Source: JAQVEM01 sp034660395 (GTDB lineage Bacteria > Actinomycetota > Humimicrobiia > Humimicrobiales > Humimicrobiaceae). Taken from it: a DNA stretch of 11,567 nucleotides. The translations under genes and the position numbers were made by a program. Each line of letters opens with the position of its first letter. Positions within the stretch are counted from its first letter, which is position 1. Below are positions 6,756 to 11,567 of the stretch, one piece after another. The notes beneath the pieces are model-generated. The model saw only the letters and a program-made list of their open reading frames with translations, did no database searches and was not told the origin of the DNA. The stretch covers positions 1 through 11,567 of the forward strand of contig JAYEJA010000094.1 of NCBI GenBank assembly GCA_034660395.1, in the 5' to 3' direction.

Positions 6756-7853
6756 TCAGAAAAGTTCGCTCTGCCCGCCATCATCTTCCCGGGCTTTATT
6801 CCTGCTTTTATCCTTCCTGCCGCTTTCCTCTTCCGGTACTATCCTTCTGTCCTTATCCATCCCTGTATCATTTTCACTATATTCATTCCCGGGCATTTTA
6901 AGTTTTTTTAACAACACCGGTCTCTCAAAAATTTTCGCATAATCAGACCAGTCGCTGCCGCCCTTATTTTCCTCTACCAGTACGTTAAACCCCCCGACAT
7001 CAGCATCAATATGGTCTGCGTGGTAAACTATAAAAGCCTCCAGGATTTTAGGCCTCTTGGGAGAGCCGAACTCCTTATGCCCGTGATGGCTCAGTATAAT
7101 ATGGAGAAGCCTGTTACTTAAATCACGGGGGAAACCATCTATTTCTTTTATCTTCTCTATAACCCACCCATAACCGATGGTTATGTGCCCCAGAAGTTTA
7201 CCCTGGTCGGTTACTTCCGTGGTTACCTTTGTTCTGTACTCTTTCATTTTACCGATATCATGCAGGATTGCCCCGCTTATCAAGAGATCGTAATTTAAAT
7301 CTTTATAAACCCTGGAAATAGCATCGCATAGCTTCGTAACATTAAGCGTATGTTCAAGCAGCCCTCCCTTAAAGGCATGGTGGTAATACATGGCCGCAGT
7401 TGAATTTTTAAAGTCTTCCGCGAATTTTTCATCCCCAAAGAACATATCAAGCAGTTTTTTAAGATAGGTGTTCCCGATGCCGGAAATGTATTCCATGATC
7501 TCCCCAAACATGCTGTCAATATCATTCTTGGATGTCTTTAAGTAATCTGAATAGTTTAAATCTTTATTATTTTCTATCCTTTTTAAAGATTTGATAACAA
7601 CCTGCTTTCCTCCCCTGTATGCCTTCACATCACCATCTGCCAGTACAAAGTCCCCTGTATTAAAGCCTCCCGTTTTATTAAAAGTTTCAGTCCACAGTAC
7701 CCCTCCTATACTCCCATCCCTGTCCTGGAGGGTAACTGTGCAGTAATCGTCCCCGTTTCTTTTTTTTCTAACCTTTCTTTCCGCCACGGCAAATATAGAC
7801 TCCACCCTGCCTCCAACTTTAAGATCCGATATAAATTGTTTCTTTTCAGTCAC
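6756..7853 (-). CDS. yhaM: YhaM-type 3'-5' exoribonuclease/exonuclease (OB-fold plus HD domain) with C-terminal extension
   Basis: YhaM-family enzymes trim RNA (and DNA) from the 3' end using a metal-dependent HD domain guided by a nucleic-acid-binding OB fold. Here the OB fold spans about 8-92 (RNGDDYCTVTLQDRDGSI, then a WTETF strand). The HD domain spans about 150-312 with LLEHTLNV (H168), ILHDIGK (H198-D199), LLGHITIG (H223), LSHHG (H256-H257) and YHADHIDADV (H278, D280). Residues from about 320 to 365 are polar and low-complexity, beyond the roughly 314 residues of Bacillus YhaM, and end in QSELF. The start is GTG at 7853: no ATG lies in frame upstream before a stop, and the ribosome-binding site (AAGGG) is only fair. 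A well-formed promoter lies at 7912-7940; surE is 109 bp upstream on the same strand. Confidence 0.88.
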   Translation of the reverse strand: MTEKKQFISDLKVGGRVESIFAVAERKVRKKRNGDDYCTVTLQDRDGSIGGVLWTETFNKTGGFNTGDFVLADGDVKAYRGGKQVVIKSLKRIENNKDLNYSDYLKTSKNDIDSMFGEIMEYISGIGNTYLKKLLDMFFGDEKFAEDFKNSTAAMYYHHAFKGGLLEHTLNVTKLCDAISRVYKDLNYDLLISGAILHDIGKMKEYRTKVTTEVTDQGKLLGHITIGYGWVIEKIKEIDGFPRDLSNRLLHIILSHHGHKEFGSPKRPKILEAFIVYHADHIDADVGGFNVLVEENKGGSDWSDYAKIFERPVLLKKLKMPGNEYSENDTGMDKDRRIVPEEESGRKDKSRNKAREDDGGQSELF

Positions 7854-7911
7854 CGCAATCAGCCCTTTTATTACTTCTATAATTTATTTAAAATACATTT
7901 TTCACACTTTT

Positions 7912-7940
7912 ATTATAACTGCCTTATTTTAATATGTAAG
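7912..7940 (-). promoter_or_regulatory. Sigma-70-type promoter for the YhaM-like gene
   Basis: On the minus strand the -10 is a perfect TATAAT (7912-7917), preceded after 17 bp by CTTACA (7935-7940), which matches four of six positions of TTGACA. It lies between the surE stop and the GTG at 7853, giving a leader of about 50 nt. Confidence 0.5.
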
Positions 7941-7962
7941 AATCTCAAACCGCAATTACAAA

Positions 7963-8739
7963 TTATTTTTCAATTTTCCATTTTTTAAAATATTCAATCG
8001 CACTGTGATCAGTCATGTCATAGTGGATGGGGGTAATGGAGATATAATTATTTTTAACCGCGCCATAATCGGTATCCATATCTACAGTTTCCCCTTCAAA
8101 TTCTCCGTCCATCCAGTAATAATCCCTGCCCCTGGGGTCAGCTCTCTTTATGAATTTGTCCTTCACCCTCGCATTTCCCTGGCTGGTGATAATCACACCT
8201 TTTATTTTATCTTCGTTAACATCTGGAAAATTTATATTAAGGAGAGTTCTTGCAGGGAGCCCGCCATTTTCCATTATTTTTGAAGCAATCTTTTTTGTAA
8301 AATTTGCCGCATAAACAAAGTCGGGATCAACCAGATTATCAACAGAAACAGCCATTGAAGTTATACCAAGAGTAGTTCCTTCGGTCGCTGCCGATACCGT
8401 TCCCGAATAAATAATGTTCTCCCCCAGATTTGCTCCCCTGTTTATACCGGAAATAAGGAGGTCGGGAGTCCTGTCAAGAATATCATTTCTGGCTATCTTA
8501 ACACAATCAGCCGGTGTCCCATCCACTGCATGCCCAAAAAAATTACCTTCCCTGTAGTCCTTCCTTACTGAAATAGGCCGGAACACTGTAATGGCATGAC
8601 CCACTGCGCTGCTTTCCTTATCCGGCGCTATCACCCTTATATCAAAGCTCTCATCTTTTTCAAGAACTCTGTAAAGAGAATAAAGACCCTCTGAATCTAT
8701 TCCGTCATCATTGGTAAGTAAAACTAATTTTTTATCCAT
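7963..8739 (-). CDS. surE: 5'/3'-nucleotidase SurE
   Basis: SurE is a metal-dependent phosphatase that removes phosphate from nucleoside monophosphates and some short polyphosphates. At 258 residues it has normal length, with all signature motifs: LLTNDDGIDSEGL (7-19, with the metal-binding D11-D12), APDKESSAVGHAIT (38-51, S44 at the metal-binding serine), GTPADCV (74-80), and SGINRGANLGENIIYSGTVSAATEG (97-121). Every expected active-site residue is present, so it should be active. It starts with ATG at 8739; the ribosome-binding site is weak (GAAGAAA). It is divergent from the aldolase gene, with the YhaM-like gene downstream on the same strand. Confidence 0.97.
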   Translation of the reverse strand: MDKKLVLLTNDDGIDSEGLYSLYRVLEKDESFDIRVIAPDKESSAVGHAITVFRPISVRKDYREGNFFGHAVDGTPADCVKIARNDILDRTPDLLISGINRGANLGENIIYSGTVSAATEGTTLGITSMAVSVDNLVDPDFVYAANFTKKIASKIMENGGLPARTLLNINFPDVNEDKIKGVIITSQGNARVKDKFIKRADPRGRDYYWMDGEFEGETVDMDTDYGAVKNNYISITPIHYDMTDHSAIEYFKKWKIEK

Positions 8740-8763
8740 ATTTTCTTCGCTGTCTAACTAAAA

Positions 8764-8772
8764 ATCATACCA
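8764..8772 (-). promoter_or_regulatory. Candidate extended -10 promoter for surE
   Basis: TGG-TATGAT on the minus strand fits an extended -10 (TGnTATAAT with one mismatch) 24 nt upstream of the surE ATG. No -35 is evident. The direct repeats at 8774-8806 lie where the -35 would be. Confidence 0.35.
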
Positions 8773-8773
8773 T

Positions 8774-8806
8774 ATTCTATAACTAAATAACTATTAATTC
8801 TATAAC
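8774..8806. repeat. Direct repeat ATTCTATAAC, 23 bp apart, upstream of surE
   Basis: Copies lie at 8774-8783 and 8797-8806. They are identical, in the same orientation and about two helical turns apart, next to the putative surE -10. They may be operator half-sites or chance in an AT-rich gap. The rest of the 231-bp divergent gap shows no gene. Confidence 0.35.
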
Positions 8807-8970
8807 CCTGAAACAATTTTTTGTATTAATTCCCCTGAATTTTTAAATTGTCATGTTTATCGCACTTAAAGTTTAAATCATTTAAAAATTATTATACATT
8901 TACGGGCAAACAATATAGAATTCTAAATGATATTTTAGTAAAAATCTGCACTTAAGGTGAATTATCTAAA

Positions 8971-10257
8971 ATGAAATTTGAACTGATGCATCCAGCAGAA
9001 CAGATATCCATGATTATGGAAAGAATTTACGTATACGGGATGACTACGACATCCGGAGGAAATCTTTCAATACTTGATAATGAAAAAAATATATGGATCA
9101 CTCCTGCCGGGGTTGATAAAGGTTCACTTACCCATAAAGATATAGTATGTATAAGACATGACGGCACAGTATCAGGCAACCACAAACCTTCCAGTGAGCT
9201 GCCGTTTCATAAGCAGATTTATGAAAAAAGACCGGATATCAAAGCCATACTGCATGCGCATCCACCGGCCCTGGTAGCTTTTAGCATCACCAGGAAAATA
9301 CCCGATATAAACCTGATTCCCAATGTACGCCTGATATGCGGCGATACAGGTATTGCCGGTTACGCATTGCCGGGAAGCAGTGAGCTGAGTAAAAAAATTA
9401 CGGCTGTTTTTAAAAAAGGAATAAGTACTGTAATTCTTGAGAATCACGGCATAGTGGTAGGAGCACCAGACCTATTTAAGGCTTTTATGGCTTTTGAAAC
9501 CCTTGATTTTTGTGCGAGGCTGGAAATAAATGCAAATATAATAGGCAAACCTGTTTCGCTTTCGCAAAAAGATATAGAAGTTTCAAAAAATAAGCAGCTT
9601 TCAGATATTGGAGAGTATACCCCGAAAGGTTACAGCGGCTTTGAAAAAGCCGCCAGAAAAGAAATGTGCCGCCTGATACATCGGGCTTATAAACAGAAAC
9701 TGTTTACCAGTACCCAGGGCACTTTTTCCCAGAGACTCGATGACGGGTCGTTTATCTTAACTCCATACGGAATTGACAGGAAATATCTTGATACAGCCGA
9801 TATCGTGAAAATCAAGAATGGCTTAAAGGAAAAAGGCAAGACGCCAAGCCGTTCTTTACTGCTCCATAAGTATATCTACCAGAAGCACTCCCATATAAAC
9901 TCTATCATAATTTCACACCCTCCTAACATCATGGCCTTCGCAGTAACAAGAAAAAAGTTTAACTCTAAAACAATACCGGAAAGCTATATATTGCTGAGAG
10001 ATGTTTCCAAACTTCCCTTTGGGTCAAGTTTTATGCACCCGGAAAGGGCGGCCGGAACTTTCAAAAAGGGCGTGCCCATGGCTATAGTAAAAAATGACTG
10101 TGTTATAGTAACAGGAAACAGTCTCCTTAACGCATTTGATACGCTTGAGGTTGCTGAATTTACTGCTAAATCCATCATAGCTTCAAAAAGTATCGGAGAG
10201 ATTATTAACATAGGTGAAAATGAGATAACCGACATCAAGAAAGCGTTTCAAATCTGA
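8971..10257 (+). CDS. Tandem class II aldolase/adducin-fold protein; first domain intact, second degenerate
   Basis: The 428-residue protein is two class II aldolase domains end to end (about 4-205 and 222-428), while single-domain members have about 200-230. Single-domain relatives are zinc-dependent sugar-phosphate aldolases or epimerases (FucA, RhaD, AraD). Domain 1 keeps the phosphate-binding TSGGNLS (27-33), catalytic Glu76 (PSSELPFH), zinc ligands His95 and His97 (HAHPP) and His159 (ENHG). Domain 2 aligns throughout (STQGTFS, ILTPYGID, ISHPPNIMAFAVTRK) but has Ser295 for the Glu, Ile314 for the first His and Asp376 for the third; only His316 remains. Domain 2 is therefore probably structural or regulatory. 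The substrate cannot be named from sequence. No sugar kinase, isomerase or transporter is adjacent. The ATG at 8971 has AAGGTGA 11 nt upstream. It is monocistronic, divergent from surE. Confidence 0.88.
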   Translation: MKFELMHPAEQISMIMERIYVYGMTTTSGGNLSILDNEKNIWITPAGVDKGSLTHKDIVCIRHDGTVSGNHKPSSELPFHKQIYEKRPDIKAILHAHPPALVAFSITRKIPDINLIPNVRLICGDTGIAGYALPGSSELSKKITAVFKKGISTVILENHGIVVGAPDLFKAFMAFETLDFCARLEINANIIGKPVSLSQKDIEVSKNKQLSDIGEYTPKGYSGFEKAARKEMCRLIHRAYKQKLFTSTQGTFSQRLDDGSFILTPYGIDRKYLDTADIVKIKNGLKEKGKTPSRSLLLHKYIYQKHSHINSIIISHPPNIMAFAVTRKKFNSKTIPESYILLRDVSKLPFGSSFMHPERAAGTFKKGVPMAIVKNDCVIVTGNSLLNAFDTLEVAEFTAKSIIASKSIGEIINIGENEITDIKKAFQI

Positions 10258-10303
10258 TTTTATAAAAACTGCTGTCCTAATCCCGTATTAAAACCAGGCC
10301 GGT

Positions 10304-11245
10304 CTATTTATTTTTGTTTCTAAAAAATTCTTTAATCTTAAATTTAAAAATCGTAAGCTTTAACTTAAATCTTCTAAGGGGATTTGTGCTGAACCTGAAA
10401 AGGAAATCCTTTGCCGCAAACTTTATAACCACATCACTTCCATACTTTAAGCTTAAATACCTCTTATGGTCATTTATCCATATATAAAGGTCGGTTTCCG
10501 TCCTGCCGGGAAATCTTTCACAAAGTCCATAATGCTTTATTATCTCAATAGCCGGGATGTATATATTTTCATACCAGATAAGAGAAGCATCCTTAAATGT
10601 TGCTATCTTCTCATCTACCTTCCTGTTTTCATTCAGCTGTACCATCAGCTTATTTACCTGGCTTAAGAGAAACTCATACTGGCCGGGCGCCGTTATCTCC
10701 ACTTTAATATCAGGCCTCTTCTCCTTTAACCCGGTTACCCTGAAGAACTTTTCCCTGCCGGCCAGAATAAATATTTTATTGGGGTCCATGTCGGGGGTGA
10801 GTTTTGTACCGGTAATAAATTCAGTTACCTCGGCATCTATATATTTAACCCCCTGCTTTCTCGAAACGCTTACCCTGTGATTCCCGTCAAGGACAAAGTA
10901 CATCTCTCCCACTTTATAAAGTTTAACCGGGGGCAGGATTACATCACTGGCTATCAGTCCATGGATTCTCGCCCACCTTTCCTGCAGGTGCTCTTTTTTA
11001 GGAAGAAAATACCTGTCAAAATCCTTATACCTGTCAAGGCTTCCAACAATATCATCCACTTTTACGGTCTGAGCTCCCAGGTACTTCTGGCTTGAAAGCT
11101 CAAATTCCCTTTTAACTTTATCAAATGACAGAAGCTCATTATTTCTACCTACAAGGATATACTTTAAGCTGTTTAAGAGTGACTTAAAGCGTGCACCTTC
11201 AAATTCCTGGTTCGAGATACTGGGATTTGCCCGTGTGTCCGTCAT
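10304..11245 (-). CDS. Orphan ParB-like/DUF4032-like protein
   Basis: The 313-residue protein contains a ParB/Srx-like domain at about 95-145 (LPPVKLYKVGEMYFVLDGNHRVSVSRKQG), with the G-N-H-R-V-S core at 121-126 that in ParB-type proteins forms the nucleotide-binding pocket. The segment around 248-269 (RTETDLYIWINDHKRYLSLKYG) resembles the DUF4032-type motif found with such domains in Actinomycetota and Chloroflexota. No helix-turn-helix resembling the KorB/ParB DNA-binding domain is visible, so this is not a partition ParB. The C-terminal 35 residues are strongly basic and aromatic (repeated F, K, R), suggesting nucleic-acid or membrane contact. The ATG at 11245 has only a weak ribosome-binding site. 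It lies 62 bp after the metallophosphoesterase remnant. The function is unknown. Confidence 0.7.
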   Translation of the reverse strand: MTDTRANPSISNQEFEGARFKSLLNSLKYILVGRNNELLSFDKVKREFELSSQKYLGAQTVKVDDIVGSLDRYKDFDRYFLPKKEHLQERWARIHGLIASDVILPPVKLYKVGEMYFVLDGNHRVSVSRKQGVKYIDAEVTEFITGTKLTPDMDPNKIFILAGREKFFRVTGLKEKRPDIKVEITAPGQYEFLLSQVNKLMVQLNENRKVDEKIATFKDASLIWYENIYIPAIEIIKHYGLCERFPGRTETDLYIWINDHKRYLSLKYGSDVVIKFAAKDFLFRFSTNPLRRFKLKLTIFKFKIKEFFRNKNK

Positions 11246-11307
11246 TTATATTTCACACTTTCCGTCTTTTTGGTTTACCTTATTAACCGTTAACCAATCA
11301 CAAAAAA

Positions 11308-11463
11308 TTAAATTTCAATAATCCTGTATCCATAAGCATTTATAACTTTTGTCCCGTTTACCTCGGTCAGCCAGTCGTTGTCGGGACCGTAGGTGTGTAT
11401 ATGCCCATGGATCAGGTATCCCGGCTTAAATTTCTTTATAAACCCATTAAAACAATCAAAGCA
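11308..11463 (-). pseudogene. C-terminal fragment of a calcineurin-like metallophosphoesterase
   Basis: The last 51 codons read, in order, a helix (CFNGFIKKFKP), the metal-binding motif YLIHGHIHTYG and a C-terminal strand pair ending NAYGYRIIEI before TAA at 11308-11310. GHIH with this surrounding is characteristic of calcineurin-like metallophosphoesterases. Immediately before the first Cys of this stretch the frame meets TGA (11464-11466), where the family normally continues (a CHxGF-type segment precedes the FxCFxxFI helix). None of the three frames beyond shows recognisable metallophosphoesterase sequence up to the window edge. The gene is therefore broken or replaced at about 11463. A frameshift alone would not explain the loss of similarity, but only 104 bases of upstream sequence are visible. 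Confidence 0.65.
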
Positions 11464-11567
11464 TCAAGTCGAAAAGGCTGTTGAAAAGCCTGTTTTTGGG
11501 ATGGTTCCACCGTTCTTATCTGTAGATAAAAGTCCTGCCCAAGATGACAGGCTTCATATACATTACA
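11464..11567. other. Unexplained segment abutting the broken metallophosphoesterase
   Basis: This segment does not continue the metallophosphoesterase. Plus-strand frame QVEKAVEKPVFGMVPPF and minus-strand frame CHLGQDFYLQIRTVEPSQKQ are both open to the edge, so coding cannot be assigned. It carries the near-duplicate pair AAAAGGCTGTT and AAAAGCCTGTT (11471-11495), which also allows a 5-bp hairpin (AGGCT/AGCCT). It could be the end of a dispersed repeat or insertion element. Confidence 0.35.

Noticed and set aside
8971..10257. Two separate aldolase genes joined by sequencing error
   Set aside because: The frame is continuous through the linker (about 205-222), and the second domain lacks its own start and ribosome-binding site.
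10557..11095. Plus-strand open frames of 107 and 72 codons opposite the ParB-like gene
   Set aside because: They are antisense to a 313-codon frame with a recognisable ParB-type motif; their hydrophobic composition is what the reverse frame of this gene would give.

Overview
The window looks like ordinary chromosome from a low-G+C bacterium (mostly A/T by eye, with AT-rich gaps). It has no tRNA, rRNA, CRISPR array or complete mobile element that I can see. The best phylogenetic clue is trxB followed directly by a CwlM-type protein (two peptidoglycan-binding repeats plus an amidase_3 fold). This recalls the trxB-trxC-cwlM cluster of mycobacteria. Together with an orphan ParB/DUF4032-like protein and a DUF1844 protein, it suggests a deep-branching, low-G+C relative of Actinomycetota. 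That placement is inference; Bacillota or Atribacterota-like lineages are not excluded.

Layout. Nearly everything is on the minus strand. Positions 1-2841 hold trxB -> CwlM-like pseudo-amidase -> remnant of a histone-deacetylase-family gene -> putative lipoprotein, which runs off the left edge. At 3053-3289 lies a small ribbon-helix-helix-like protein with a near-consensus promoter; a 20-22 bp motif occurs both in that promoter and just past the gene. A LOG-like/TIGR00725 protein (3511-4032, plus strand) converges on a DUF1844 gene across a perfect AT palindrome. Reading leftward from 6612 come an M3-type oligopeptidase, apt (TTG start) and the DUF1844 gene, closely spaced and probably co-transcribed. 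To their right are a YhaM-type OB/HD exonuclease (GTG start) and surE. Divergent from surE is a 428-residue tandem class II aldolase whose second half has lost its catalytic residues. The right end holds a ParB-like/DUF4032-like gene and the C-terminal 51 codons of a metallophosphoesterase, which stop abruptly at a stop codon with unrelated sequence beyond.

How the genes fit together. Most are housekeeping: thiol redox (TrxB), cell-wall control (CwlM-like), purine salvage (Apt), nucleotide clean-up (SurE), RNA/DNA 3' processing (YhaM) and peptide turnover (M3). The points worth attention are two proteins with dead catalytic sites (the amidase and the second aldolase domain), a C-terminal QSELF on the YhaM homologue that resembles a sliding-clamp-binding peptide, the decayed deacetylase gene, the duplicated motif around the ribbon-helix-helix gene, and the broken metallophosphoesterase at the right edge.
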